From Euglena gracilis (taxonomy: Eukaryota; Euglenida; Euglenophyceae; Euglenales): 64,000 bases of DNA. The first letter of the stretch is position 1. The number at the start of each line of letters is the position of its first letter. Both the position numbers and the translations under genes were made by a program. The notes below the pieces were generated by a model that had not been told where the DNA came from, did not search any database, and worked only from the letters and a program-made list of their open reading frames with translations. Positions 1 through 37,499 of this stretch are shown here, piece after piece. The stretch is from positions 16,748,595 to 16,812,594 of the forward strand of contig CP154957.1 in assembly GCA_039621445.1 (NCBI GenBank), written 5' to 3'.

Positions 1-128
1 GATATTCTTTGTGCATCGCCAATCACCACCAACCTCGTCCTGGCCCAGGAGGAGAACTACACCCTGGCTGATGCAACGGCTGCCTGGGTGGATGTATTGG
101 CACACACAGGGATTCTCGGTTGTGTTTC
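1..128 (+). CDS. possible exon end, unknown protein
   Basis: Frame 1 of the plus strand is open from the window edge and reads like protein (it contains LVLAQEENYTLADATAAW). It has the C/G-ending codon style of the real exons here, while the minus strand is broken by stops. I do not recognise the product. It would belong to a neighbour transcribed away from the doublecortin gene. The stretch is short, so chance openness is possible. Confidence 0.25.
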
Positions 129-659
129 TGGTCTGTGGCTAGCAAGCTCCAGCCCCCCCCCCCCCACCCAATGCCCAGCTTCACTGTTCAGCCCCCCCCC
201 CTGTGCAATGGCGGGTACTCTGTCCTGACCCAGTCATCCGTGCTGATGATTTGCAAAGGACTTCAAGGAGGCATGCAGTGGGTGCACACATAACCACATG
301 CATGCCCCCCGGGGTCATGAGTGGCCTCTTTTTTGTCCCTCATGTATCGCCTTTTGGCTCTGTTTAGTTGTACATCCCTCTTTGCAGCATGAGACTTTGG
401 GGATGGTTCGGGACGCGGGGAGGTGGGAATGCGGGGAGAACTGAGGCTCAACTGGCCTCATATACCTTCATTGACGTCACCCAAAATTGGATTTTTTCTT
501 TGACCGACCAAAAAAATGTGCCAGCCAAGACCGGGACGCGGGGGAAACATGGGGGGAGATTTGGGGTCATAAATAAATACAGAAGAAAAATCTGTGCATG
601 AGGAAAAAATGTCCGGTGAGATCCAGTGGGATCTGGTGGGATCCGGTGGCTGTCCTTGC
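129..659. other. no gene seen
   Basis: Short C runs and weakly AT-rich DNA. The minus frame of the last doublecortin exon stays open to a stop at 458, but a GC donor at 659/658 would remove this tail from the message. Nothing else is recognisable. Confidence 0.5.
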
Positions 660-2828
660 CTGGCAATGAGGCAACAGCCGCGCAGGCATGCCTCGGGCTT
701 TGGCGTGTCGCCGTAGAACGGTTCGTCGGGGACGATGGAGGCGAACAGGATGTCCCGGTCGCGCAGCAGATTGATGGCGTGGACGGGCACGCCGTCTGTG
801 AACGGACCACGATGGGAGACCTTCCTGCCCCCCCCCCCCACCACAGAAAACACCCCTGCCAATTTGGGCAAAGAACGAGCAACAAAGGTTAGACCACCCT
901 TCGAATTTCCCAGCAACCAGCCCAAAAATGGGCCATTCTATTTGTTGTCTTTGGGGGGGGAGGGGTGCGTTTGCAGGAGCTATGCAGCAATGACAAACCT
1001 CGCAGGTGATGTTGAAGGGACAGAAAAGTCCCCCCGCAGTCCCACAGGGAAGGATGCCCCCAAAACATGTTTTGACTCCAGTATATTGTTTGGGGTACCA
1101 GTGTGGTACTCCTTTTTAAATATCCTGAATGGATGCTTTTTGGTGAACAGGGTGATGTTTTCCAGCACTGAAAGTGGCCTTCGATTTGAAAACTTTGCAC
1201 TTTTGCAGTTGTGACAAATGCAGAAATCCGCTGAAATGGAATTGCATGAAAACAATTTCCCTTTGCTATTTACAAGATCACGAAGGAAAATCAGTGCTCA
1301 TGAAACTCATGCTGCATGAAAAGTCCTTCTTGTTCAATGGGAACTTTAGGATCGATTAATAAACCTCAAGGGACTTCTGATTAAAAATCATCCTAAATAT
1401 TACAACCTACAATCAGATGCATAAAAAAATTACCGAGCCGGGGGGGGGGCACTTCCATCCATCCATAAAACCAATAAGTGAGTTTGTTTTTCCGGAAAAC
1501 CAGTCAGTCACTAAGCCCCCCTCGGTGAGCCATTCTGGGATCCAGGGGAAATGGAAATATGATATATTTATGGAAATATGGATATCCGGGTTCCATTTTC
1601 TCTGGGGCGAATTCCGTAGTCTTATTTTGGGGAGGACATCACAAAACAACCAACAAATATTGAAATGGAAGGGTGGCGAGAGGAACACCCCAACACACCG
1701 TCCATCCACACTTTAGCCACAGCTGCCTTCCCAAAGTACAGCAAGTCCGCGATGCGTGACTTCAGGTCGTCCAAACCAGGACGTTGTTTAACAATCCCCG
1801 GGGTCCAGCTGAGAGGATGGAAAATTTGGGCTGGCTGAGGGAAAAACTGCTGACCGTCCCCCCACAGGGGCCCCTGGCTGGAACTGGGCCGGAACCTGGT
1901 CGAACGAAGGTAAACCCCCTATTCAAGTTCACGGTGCCCAAAGGTGCGTAGTGCCCAAATAAGTGTCACACCCGCGAGGGTTTGAAAGTGAAGTCCAAAA
2001 AAGTGCGACCCTCCAAAAGCCAATTTTCACTGAACCTTGTTATCAGGTAGTGTCCAAAAAGTGTCACACCCCTGAGGGCCCGAAACTTCGGTCAATAATG
2101 TGTGCACCCGGCGCACTTAAATGGCGGGGGGAGTTTACCAGAAGAAAAATCGAAACTGCACAAATGTCCAAAAAATCTTTTTTTTTTACCCCAAGTTTGG
2201 CCTGGCCAGCCCTTTCCGAACCATTTTTGGCCCATTTTTTGACCCATTTTTGCACCCCAAAATGAAGCCATCACAGACGTTCATCAAACATTACCATCCA
2301 GCTGCCCTTCAGGCGGCTGGAAATAAATAAAAAGTCTCTCATTGATGAGGGAGGGGGGTCGGAGGCTGGAAAAGGCTGCTGGCTGGCTGGACCCTCCAAG
2401 GGGATGGGGTCAACTTTTTTTAAAAGCTACGCCCTGGTCCACACTGCGTAGGTCATGAACGCCGCAGCGGATCACTGTGGACTCTGATTTTGGGGCGCCA
2501 TTCTTGCAGACGAACACCTCGCGCTCCTGCACTGTGGGAGGGATACAGAGACAATTACCCAGTCAGTTGCTGCAACTCCGCCATCAGCCTGCCAATCATG
2601 TGGTTGAAAGTATTCCTGGGTTATAAAAAAAAAAGAAGGGTGTCGTGGCAGCCATTTCGTCACAGGAAACTTAAGCGGGCTAACCTGGATCCGAAACCAC
2701 CACCCCACACCGTATGTGAACTTCGGCTTCTGGTCCTCCTTCTGGCCTTTCTGGCGCCGAACCCCACCACCCCCACCGCCCATGTGCTTCCGCAGGTTGT
2801 CCAGGTCCTTGCCGAAGGGGTCCGCCAT
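660..2828 (-). CDS. doublecortin (DCX) domain protein, four exons
   Basis: Exons on the minus strand: 2828-2711, 2531-about 2433, 1808-1699 and 795-660. The start is the ATG at 2828 (MADPFGKDLDNLRKHMGGGG), although the frame is open upstream, so an earlier exon may exist. Exon 1 has a glycine run and a Lys/Gln-rich linker. Exon 2 opens the DCX fold with VFVCKNG, matching the family's V-F-x-x-NG strand. Exon 3 has LKSRIADLLYFG and VWMD, matching the helix and the 'lyt.dG' turn. Exon 4 has DGVPVHAINLLRDRDILFAS and DEPFYG, matching the closing 'L.dG..YVa...E.F'. Junctions exon 1/2 (phase 1) and 3/4 (phase 1) fit GT-AG. Exon 2/3 fits only a GC donor, and exon 4 ends at CCAG|GCAAGG, also a GC donor. 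DCX domains bind tubulin and stabilise microtubules. The C-terminus beyond exon 4 is not found. Family assignment is from remembered consensus, not a search. Confidence 0.68.
796..1698. repeat. intron of the DCX gene with a degenerate element
   Basis: The intron between DCX exons 3 and 4 carries a G run at 1441-1449 and, at 1499-1512, the phrase ACCAGTCAGTCACT found in the larger elements at 5.5, 10.4 and 18.9 kb. It looks like a decayed copy of that family. No coding exon seen. Confidence 0.4.
1911..2139. mobile_element. pogo-like MITE, small copy
   Basis: The left end GGTAAACCCCCTATTCAAG and right end CACTTAAATGGCGGGGGGAG then TTTACC are inverted versions of one another. The inside repeats 'GTGTCACACCC..GAGGG..GAAA' twice. 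The same ends and the same internal phrase, AGTGCGCACCCC..GGG..CGAAACTAC, occur in the bigger copy at 14.13 kb. It lies in the intron between DCX exons 2 and 3. Confidence 0.5.
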
Positions 2829-3077
2829 CGAGGCTGCGGGCCGGGCCAACGGCCCCGGGAGGCGGCCCCCCCCTCACGGAGCACACATTGGCACAGGCAG
2901 GGGGACCCTGGCCAGGGACAAAAGGCGTGTGAGAGGTGGAGGGCCCTTCCAGGCAAAGCTATCCGTTGGGAAAGCGTAGCCAGGCTGGCAGGCAAGCCAG
3001 CTGGGCTGGCAGGCAAGCCAGCTGGGCTTGTTTTGTTTGGCTACCGGGAGGGCAGTTCAGAGGCTGAGGGTTTGTGC

Positions 3078-3330
3078 CAGGCTTATTTTTACCAACCCCG
3101 GGGCAGGGGGGGTTCCTTGTGCCATGGGGTGCCTGCTCACAGCAGGCACACCCTCAGGGGGTGGGGGTTTTGGACCCCGGTGCCTGCCAGCCAAGCCGAT
3201 TATCCCTTGAAAATGGCCATTTTCGGGCCCCCGGCTCCTTCGGCACCAGGAGGTGCGCAATAGCACTACCCACCCCAAACCCCTCCCCAGGGCAAGGGCA
3301 GAACGGGAAGGCCTGGTGGGGGGTCGACCC
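3078..3330. repeat. dispersed element family 2, copy 1
   Basis: Shares a long common text with copies at 17.0, 22.3 and 31.85 kb: AGGCTT(C)TTTTTACCAACCC, then a G run, GTGCCTGC..CATAGCAGGCAC, TTTTGGACCCCGGTGCCTGCC, GAAAATGGCCATTTTCGGG and GGCACCAGG. The G and C runs differ in length between copies. Confidence 0.6.
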
Positions 3331-3644
3331 TCCCTCACCCAGGAGGTGGGGGGTGGTCGGCCCCCCCAACCACCACAACATTTTCACAGATTCGAACGTT
3401 GGAGCTACAGCCTCCTCCTACGCCCCCCCCCCCCCCCCCGCCAGGAACCCACCCACCCCAACTCCCCCCAGGCCACCAAACTTCAAAATTGCTCTCCGAA
3501 CCAGCGCTGCAGGTAATCACTCCCAAAAGCCTATCCATTCACCCAGCCAGGTGGAGTCGGACACACGAAAAAATGGGATGTACTCAACCCCAATCACAAT
3601 CAAACCCAAACCATCAGGTGCCTGTCGCCAAGGAATTTCGAAAA

Positions 3645-4030
3645 GACCAGCTGGCTGGCTGGCTGGCTGCAATAAGGTGATGGCTGGAAAAAAAAGGTGC
3701 TGGCTGGGCTGGACACCCCCCAGAGGGTCTGGGGGGGGGGGGTCTGGCAGGCTGCCGGGCTGGACCCAGCTGCAAGCTCAAATAAAAATTAAACAGGCAA
3801 AAAGCTCAAATCCGGCTGGGTTGGATTTCAGCCAAAATTTTGTGTTAGAATACCCCAATACCCTCAAAATACCATTATTGGGCATTTCTGACCATTTTCT
3901 TAAAAAATTTTGGTTCAACCCGGCTTTCTCTCCACTAGACCCCGCTGCAGGGGGTCCACAACCCAGCCGGGGGGTTGCTGGCTTGAAAAAAATGCTGGAC
4001 CCTATGCAGTAGGGTCCTCACCGGCAGAAG
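3645..4030. repeat. dispersed element family 3 (CTGGCTGGACC ends), copy 1
   Basis: Bounded by GGCTGGCTGGC and GGTGCTGGCTGG at one side and CCAGCCGGGGGGTTGCTGGC with AATGCTGGACCC at the other, with an AT-richer core containing AGCCAAAATTTTGTG. Related copies lie at about 12.95-13.07, 18.02-18.34, 35.73-35.86 and 48.00-48.12 kb. Confidence 0.5.
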
Positions 4031-4299
4031 GTATTCCCTGCCTCCTTGTCCCTGCACAGCACCCAACTCCGTTCGCGGAGTTTGCCACTTCATAACGATG
4101 TTCGGCTCCAAAAAAAAAGTAAAAGGTGCAGGGGCGCAATGCAAACCATACGGGTCGCATCGTGCTACAGGGCGCAGTTGGAGGGGGGGGGGGCATAAAA
4201 ATGGCACAACCTTCCCTCTGGTGGCTTTCAAGTCACAACCCCTCGGAGAAGCATTTTCCCGAGAAAAAAAGGGGGGCGGGAATGGATGGGTCAAAGGAA

Positions 4300-4665
4300 G
4301 GGTTGGCGGTGATACATGGCCAGAGCCAGGAATGGAACGGGCGGGTCAGCGTGGGTGGCGGGCCGGGTCGGGGTCAGGGGGGCACGGGGATGGTCAGGGT
4401 GGCGGGCTGCCCGGCGGCTGGGGGCGGGCCAGTCCCACAACCGGGGCCAGTCAGCGGGGAGCGGCCCCCGTGCGACGGGGGGGAGCCGGCGCGGCTGGGC
4501 GTGGTGCTGCTGCAGGGGGTTGCCCGCAGGGCCGCGATTGGGCGCGTTTGGACGCGGCACCGCCTGGCCACCGGCAGGGCCTCGTGGTGGGTGGCGCCCA
4601 AATGATGGGCGAGGTGGTTCCAAAAAACCAGGACCCCGATTCTTTGCTCGGAAGGTGAGAGGTAC
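4300..4665. other. GC-rich island, possible unassigned exon
   Basis: GC-rich like the real exons and open in several frames on both strands. On the minus strand one frame reads HHLGATHHEALPVARRCRVQ, on the plus strand GVVLLQGVARRAAIGRVW. I cannot choose between them, and no family is recognised. It could be an upstream exon of the DCX gene or part of a separate gene between it and the RalGAP gene. Confidence 0.3.
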
Positions 4666-5123
4666 AGTCCTCGACAGCACTGGGTTGGCTGGGAGGACTT
4701 TAAATGCTCAAAAATCAGAGTATTCCCTTTTCGACTTGTGGGTCCTGTGACGGGTCGGGTTTTTTCCTTGAGTGGAACTGGTTGATCCCAAACAATGGGG
4801 CAGGAGGAGGGTGGCAGCTGGGGCCGGGCTTCCAAGGCCTTTGTGCTTCGCCCTTGGTGTCCCTTCCTTCCTGGGCGGTTTTCTGGGGAGACTAAAAGGG
4901 GCCTCGGGTGTCGGAACCCCACGACACAGGAAGGGGGGAGGAAGGGACGAGGGTGAAGGACAAAAAGGGTGCTGATACTTCAGGGAAACTTAGAGTGCAA
5001 ATACACCTCATCAACATCATTCCCAAAGCAAATGACTGATTTTCCACCTGCAAAACGGGGCAGGCGAAATGACTGCCGAAATCCCTCGCCCAAATTGAAA
5101 ATGGTTGGGGGGCTTTGGAATTA

Positions 5124-30492
<25,369 letters not shown>

Positions 30493-31127
30493 CTGTGGTT
30501 AGTGGTTTGGACTTCTGTACATTGGGCACTGGCATCCACTTGAGAACGGGTGGGGATGAATGGCACACAATGGCAAAAATTTAGGGGGGAAATCAGGGGA
30601 AGGCAATTGCTGTGGAGAGGCGTGTAGACTTGAAGAGTGGAGTGGAGGTGTCTCCACATGGTGCCATTACTTATCACAATCTATTTCACCTTCTTGTCAA
30701 CAAATCCTCCCAGAATAGCATCAAAAAGGTTCATAAATAACTCCAAATGTCCACAAAAGCCTCCAAAAACCACATCATCAAAAAAAGGGCGTCAGTGGGC
30801 TGAAGTACCCAGGCTAGTACAAAAATAAAACAAAATTGAGATAAAACTTTTCAAAAATCTTGCTTTTGCTGCAAAAATGGCACACCGCATAGAGCCATTT
30901 CTATGTGGTGTCTGGTGCAAAAATAATAAATATGGAGGAACATTGAGGGAGGCTGAGAAATTTGTGCCTCCAACTCCACCAGAACATTCCCATCAAACTT
31001 CTCCACTTTTCATCCAACCAGAGAGCAGTGTAAAAAACATTAAAAATATATGTTGAGCTCCAGGTAGTTTTATATTTGGAGTGGGGTGATTCATGCAGCT
31101 CCGCAAAAGACACAAATGGAATTCTCA

Positions 31128-31240
31128 AGAAAATAAAGTGAAAGCCAAGGTAGATGACTCCTGGAGGGCTTTGACATACGAGTTGTACAATGCAAGTATT
31201 GCAGTATATTCAGATGCAGGGCGTTCCTCTGTTTGTAAAA
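31128..31240 (-). CDS. possible upstream RalGAP exon
   Basis: After acceptor TTTTACAAACAG the frame reads RPASEYTAILALYNSYVKAL QESSTLAF. It resembles the N-terminal 'EGVRLFLLWLQALQNN' stretch of RalGAP alpha. AT-richer than other exons and the 3' edge is unknown. Confidence 0.35.
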
Positions 31241-31843
31241 TTTGAAATTCAAAAACTCCACCAGAGAACGGTTCTCCCAATGAACACTTGAACAACATCA
31301 AGCAAAAATGAAGCAAAGCTACAATGAAACCGTTTTGGGGGTACCCCAACTCTGTCCAAAGGGTGGAAGACGCAATGATGGTCACCCCCCAACATAAAAA
31401 TACAATATAGGGGGCATAATGCGAATAATGCAAATAACCTGCACATTTTGGAGGATTTTGTGAAAATTGCAAATCAAAAAAATCATTTTCTGAAGGAAGG
31501 TGGCTGGTGCCTGGAACAGCTGAAATTTTTTTGGCTGTTTTCAGCCAAAGGGGCCATTTTTCGGCTCAATTGTCAGCAAATATGGGCCACTTTGGTCCAC
31601 TTTGGAAAATTGTCGGCCAGTGTCAATCACTGTTTTGGCCGTTTTGAAGATATTTGGTCACTGTTAGGGGGTCCATGTGTCTTTGAACCTTGTTTGCAGT
31701 CCTCGCGGTGCATTCCTTCAAAGATCTCGGGGCCTGCCTGTTTTCTATGCAGTTCAGGGACAGGTCAGAATTCACCAGCTTGCAATCCGTCCTAGTCATT
31801 CCAACTTTCGCAGCATTCATGATCCTCCTCCAGCCAGAACCAG

Positions 31844-32050
31844 GCTTCTTTTACCAACCCCGGGGGGTGCCCCGTGCCGCGGGGCGCCCGCCCATAGCAG
31901 GTACACCCCCCAGCGGGGGGAGGGGTCAGTTTTGGACCACGGTCCCTGTGAAAATGGCCAATTTTGGTCCCCCGGCGTCTTTGGCGTCGAGGGTGTGCTA
32001 TAATATCACCCACCCCAAAACCTGACCCCCCCCCCCCTGGGGGGTCAAAA
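31844..32050. repeat. dispersed element family 2, copy 4
   Basis: AGGCTTCTTTTACCAACCCC, CCCATAGCAGGTACACCCC, TTTTGGACCACGGTCCCTG, GAAAATGGCCAATTTTGG and CACCCCAAAACCTGACCCC, as in the other copies. Confidence 0.6.
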
Positions 32051-35000
32051 GTGCCATTTGATCAGCTCCCGGGTGGTAGAATGTGTGAGACCACAAAGTC
32101 CGTGGAGTGACAGGCTGTTCTTCAAGAACTGTCCAATGCTATTCGCGCGTTTTGTTTGAATTCCCTTTGTGCCCGATGACCTGTGACGCGGGTTTTGAGG
32201 CACGTGTTTTAATCCAAAAAAGGGACCCAAAACGACGCCAAAGAGGCCACGATTTCGAAATGGGTCTCGGATTGCGCAATTGCGCAAGGCAAGTCGAGTT
32301 TGTGAGCTAAGGGCGAAGTAGACCGCCTAAGTATTTGGCCCAAATGATGCATTCATGGACTGTTAGCCTTTATCTTCCAGGCCATTTTCCCATGGCTTTT
32401 TTGATGCATTTTATTGTGCAAATTTGGCCAAATCTTTTTTTGGGCTCCCCTGTGCAATGCTATTTGAGTGCACACCGCCCCCATAACCAACTCCTGATGA
32501 CCAGAAAATGGCAGTGGAATGTGGTATATTTTTTTGAAGAACAGTCTCACAGAAGATCCTGCCCTCGTCAAAAACTTATAATTTTTTGCGGAAAATGTGA
32601 ACATCCCCTGCTTGAAACTACAAGACTCGACTTTGCGCAGTTCTGCTGTAATGCTTGTTTTCAAATTCAAGATGACTCTGCATGTTACCACAATTTAATC
32701 ACAAAATTTCACGAACCAGCACAAATGGTTTCTCCTGAAAATCATGAATGATCACAGATAATCACAAACGATGGCAAAAAAAAATTATAAAAACATATAA
32801 AACATATAAATGGTTTTTGCCTTTTATATGAAAATTGTTCCTCTGATGTTGGTTTCCCTTTCAGTATTGCCGTCTCTTAAAGGGGGAAACTCACGTGGAA
32901 AGAGATGACACTCTGCTTTTTGCCAGGGCTGCACAGGAATCCCAACCCCCCCCCCTGTGGCTTTTGGGGGTCGACATCCCCCCCAAATTTTGGTGGGTGG
33001 GTGGTCCGGCCGCCCACCTTGCTTGGCAGAATTTTAAGGCCAAAATTTTCGTTTGCCCTTGACACCAAAACAATTTTCCCTGCGTTCCATCAGGAGGGGG
33101 GTCGGACCCCCCACCTCCTGGAGGGGGGGGTCGATGTCTCACCTGTTTCTTTTTGGCTGATGAGAAGAGCTGATGGGGTTGGGCAAGCTGGCATGCTGTC
33201 CTGGGACGGCCTTGTGCACTGTGGCTGTTTGTTTGGTGCCTTTCATCCTTTCTTCATTCCTGCGCTGTTTTTTTCGCCTCTGTCCCTTTTTGTCTGTGTA
33301 CGTGGAGGTGGCCGGAGCCTGGCGGCTCACCAGCCCCCCCCCCCCCGGGTGGGGTGGGTGCTATGCGCAGGCAAGGGGGCCTCACAGAGATACAAGAGTA
33401 TCCACCTGGCAATGATTGCTGCCAGAATGGCCGCTTTTGGACCGAAATGATGGGTTCAGGGGTGTCCAGAATTCCACCGCCCTTTCGTCTCCAACTGGAA
33501 GGTTTTGATTTGTAGAGCAGATCAAGAGCACACGACCCTGGCCAGAAAGGCAACTGAACGCAGGGCTTCGTGAACACCTGAAACTCCAAGTGCTCTTTTG
33601 TGCAGCATTTCAGGACCCATGAATGAGGTGTGTGACGAAGGGGTTGTGAAAACTCTTTTTTTTTTGTCAGGCTGTGAGACATCGAAATCACGTTCCTGTC
33701 CAATGGCTGATGGAAAGATATGTAACAGGGTTCAAAATACATTTCAAGAGAACATGGCAGATGACACCCTATCATGCATCCATTTCTGATAAGTAAAAAA
33801 TCACGTCAGGAAATGGTCCCAGTGAGGATAAATTAACTGTGTTACTTGCGCAATCGCGCAAACAAAAACAAAAAAGTTGCTTGCGCAATTGCGCGAAGGG
33901 GTGTAAACTTCAATCACTTGCGCAATTGAGCAAGTGAGTTTCAAAGTAAACACAATTCCTCACTTCCCATTGTCCACGGGATGCTGAAAAAAGTCCTTTC
34001 TTTACGTACTCTACACAACGGTGAAAACAAGGGTTCCTGTTACCACGGTATCTGCCGCAATGGATAATGGATCCTGCTGGCCAACAGACAGAGTTTCCGA
34101 GCAGCCTCATTTCCCATAAATCAGGGGGTACATCACTCAAATTTGAAACAAGCATATTTGGGGGAAAAAACTCGGCACACCAGCTCCTTTGCGCAGTTGC
34201 GCAAGAGCTAACTCTGTTTCAATACTCCATTCAGTACCAATGTGCCCCCTTCTACTTCACGATAAAGATGGGTCACCAACTTCTCCTCAAAACCCCTGCA
34301 AAAAAATCCCTCCGCACATCTTCCAACCCTGGCTGCAGAGCCCTTCCCCGCTGGCCAGTTGTGGGCACTGAAACCGGTGCCCTCACAGCTTGGTCGTGCC
34401 AACACTCTGAAAACACCTGTAACTCTCTCCCCACATTCCGGACCCGCCAAGCTTCCCAAATCGGTGCACCATGGAATTTCTTCACTGGTCCACATCCCCT
34501 GGTCCCAAAGTCCGTGCAGTAAATGCTAAAAAAAGGCTTTTTCAGAAATCTCTTTCGCGAGGTTTTCGTCGGTTTACAAACGAAAAAGAGGGATCTTTTT
34601 CCACGAGGTTTTTGGGCACACTCCGAGGCCGCCTACTCAACACCGTTATAACTTCAGGCCTTTGGGCTTTCACCTGGAATTCTGAAAATAATTTTTGCTC
34701 TCCATTCTTCGCTCCCAAAAATGAGATTCACCCCCTGTTTTTGTGTTTTGGATTGGGGCGACGCTGGCTGGTTTTTAAGTGACCCTGGGAGGTGCCCAAA
34801 CCCCCCCTTTTCCCAGTTTTTTTCCCCCCGGCTTGCTGGGACGTTTTCGGCGATCGACAGAGACGATGTCTTGCAGGCCGAGAATGGTGAAAAACACGTG
34901 AAAACCACAAGAAAAGGGCTGAGAGGTGGGTTTTTCCCCTTGGTGCTGGGTTCCAAGATTGGCGCAATTGTGCAAAGAACTTCTAAAAGGCTCAAATGCG

Positions 35001-35190
35001 AAGTAGACTGCCTAAGAAATATGTTGTTGCAATGTTTTGAGACCCAGATGATCTGGAAAATAATTTTGCAGAGGGGAAATGCGATAGGGGGCAATAAAAT
35101 GGGTTGCAATATGGCACTGGGCCAGGAATTGTAGAGTCAGTGGGCACCCCCTGCTCGTCATGGTAAAACTGGGCAACATCCATGGGTGAA
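32050..35190. repeat. non-coding DNA with TTGCGCAATTGCGCAA palindromes
   Basis: No convincing exon. Palindromes built from TTGCGCAATTGCGCAA occur at 32270-32288, 33845-33860, 33880-33896, 33918-33938 and 34190-34203. A related GGCGCAATTGTGCAA lies at 34961. AAGTAGAC(C/T)GCCTAAG is shared by 32318 and 35002. These are probably ends of a short mobile family. A C/G-run element fragment is at 32945-33135. Confidence 0.45.
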
Positions 35191-35294
35191 AAACCATCAG
35201 TCTGCAATGTCAAGAGCAACTTAAACCGCTTTGTGATATTACCTGTTGGGTCCAGAATCTCTCTCCATCGTTTGGAATTGTAGGCCAGGCTTCA
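35190..35294 (-). CDS. two possible short exons, unknown
   Basis: After acceptor CTGCTACAG (exon start 35294) the frame reads EAWPTIPNDGERFWTQQ to donor CAACAG|GTAATA (35243). After acceptor CATTGCAG it resumes in phase at 35201 with TDGFSPMDVAQFYHDEQG, running past 35190. The implied intron is only 41 bases. The joined text is protein-like but unrecognised. It could be 5' exons of the RalGAP-like gene or another gene. Confidence 0.35.
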
Positions 35295-37090
35295 CTGTAG
35301 CAGTTGCAGCAGCACTTGAAGCCCTTGGAAAGCAAAAGGAACTCCCCAGGCATTTTGGGGGCTCCTAACCCCCCACCCCCTGCAGGGGGAGAATATGCAC
35401 TAAATTGCTTCTTCCTTCAAAAGCTGCATTTATCAGCACAGCCTTTCGGGAATATGCTGTGCAATTGTTGCTGGAAAATAGCACATTTCCAAAGAAAAAT
35501 GACACAAAAACACCAGGCTCAGTGAGAATGCTTGGTAAAACAAAAATGTACAGACAGAAAAGGGATCTAAGGATTTTGTTGTGCTCCAATAATTGTCTTA
35601 AAAGTATTTTTTGGTGCCCAGCAGTCAAGAACTTCAAAAATTAGAAGCATAGAAATATAACAAGAACAGAATTTCACTGCCCTAAAACAAAAAATCACCT
35701 TTGATCCAACAAGGATTTTCTCAAGGATTTTGGGGGTCCAGTCAGCTGGCTGAAAAACAGGTGCTGGCTGAACCACCCCCCTCCCCCTGGGGTGGGGTCC
35801 CCACTGCAGAGGGGGGGGGGGGGATACACCAGCCCAGCCTCAAAAAAACAAAAAAAAATGCACAAACATGTTCAAAAAATGTGCAAATCTGAGAGACGAA
35901 AATGCAAAAGTTACCCCAAAAAAAACAAGCAGGAATGGTGCCAAATTCACAAGAATTACACCCCTTATTTGCCTGCCCGCCCGCCCCCCTCATCATCCCT
36001 CAGCCCGGCCGATGGGGTTTTTTTTTTTGGCCGGGCCAACGAAATTCCTTTGGCAAGCTCGTATTGTCTTTTTGTCCCCTTTGTCTGATCGGGTCTCCGT
36101 GGAGCAGGACGGTGGGACAAAAGGGAGGGTTGGTACATGGAACACCAAGGAAAATGTCAGTTTCAAAAAAAAATCAAAAAATTGCAAAAAATTGCAAAAA
36201 TGGCCAAAAAAATGTGAAAAATTGGGCAAATAACAAAAACAAATGTGCCCAAAAGCAAAAATGCGAAACGCATTCTCCCTTCCCACTGGCTGCCAGGCTG
36301 GGCTGGAAGCCCAAATCCAACTGGGCTGGGCACTGGGTATGTTTTGAAAGGTTGAGAAAATGTGTTTTGTTTCAAAAATATTTCAGAAATATTTCAAAAA
36401 ACATTTTGAAACTTGAAAGATAATCTTCTTCACAAATATCCCTGAAATTTCATAATATTTTGTAATATTTCAAAGGAAATGTTTCAATTTTTGTTTTGCT
36501 GCAAATGATACTGGGTTGGACATTTTCAGCAAAAATTTGAGATGATACCCCCTAAAAATAATCAAAAATGCCACATTTTGGCCATTTCTGACCCCCTTTT
36601 CCAAGAATTTCTGTGATTTTCAGAAAAACTTCAGTCCAGCCCGGTTTTGCGAGGCTGGGAAAAAATATACCCTTGTAACCATGAAATCTCATGTTTACGA
36701 AATACCCCCCCATTCTCCCACTGACTGATCTCTGATTCCGCCTGATTGGAGAATGAGGAGGGGGCAATAAGACTGTACCATAAGGGGGGAGGGGACATAG
36801 GGCTGGCGTGGGCCTCTGAATCATAGACACTGTCCACCATTCCACCATTACAGTCTGGTAGAAAAGTCATTTGCGGTCCTCTAATTTTTTGCCAAATAGA
36901 AGGCAAAGCAACTTTCTGTGTGCGTGGTTATAGTCCCGGACATATGCCAAATGGAAGCCTGTGAAATACCCATCAAAAAAATCTCCACTCATTTCCTCAA
37001 TCCCCCCTCCTTCCTGGGTTTTGAGCCCCGCAAAATGCTCCACACATGAACAACCTTAAATATTGGAAAACATGGATTTGGACCGTGTGG
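35295..37090. other. non-coding DNA, partial repeats
   Basis: Holds a family-3 fragment at 35735-35860 (GTCCAGTCAGCTGGCTG, GGTGCTGGCTGAACC) and, at 36868-36895, the inverted form of text at 39290-39325 (TTAGGGGACC.. / ..GGTCCTCTAATTTTTTGCC). No exon supported. Confidence 0.4.
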
Positions 37091-37499
37091 GCGCAATGAC
37101 GTAGACTGGGGGGGGGGGGGGGACTGGGTTGTCGGCTATCGGCCGACTACCCAATTGGTCGGCCGACTTAACCTGGTCCGTAGCTAGTTGGTGAGACAAG
37201 GTGGGGGGGGGGGGTACTGGGCAGTCGGCCGACTACCCACGTAATGTACTAACGGGTCAAGTTCGCCGAATTTTAACACCCCCCCTCTGTGAACAAATTC
37301 TCAAGCAGACTGTTGGCCGATCATAAAAAATGGCCTCTGGCTAGCCCAAATCACCCAGAAATGGTCCAGATGGGGTCCAATTAGCACCCTGAACCATATA
37401 ATCACCCACATATATGTAAATCCTTTACAAATGACATTGTTCTGTACCTTGAGGGCAGAAAAATCCCTCCATCACCCCAACCACCACTGCCCCACCCTA

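Noticed and set aside
33598-33789. Plus-strand frame starting MCSISGPMNEV
   Set aside because: No splice or family support, and composition is like surrounding non-coding DNA.
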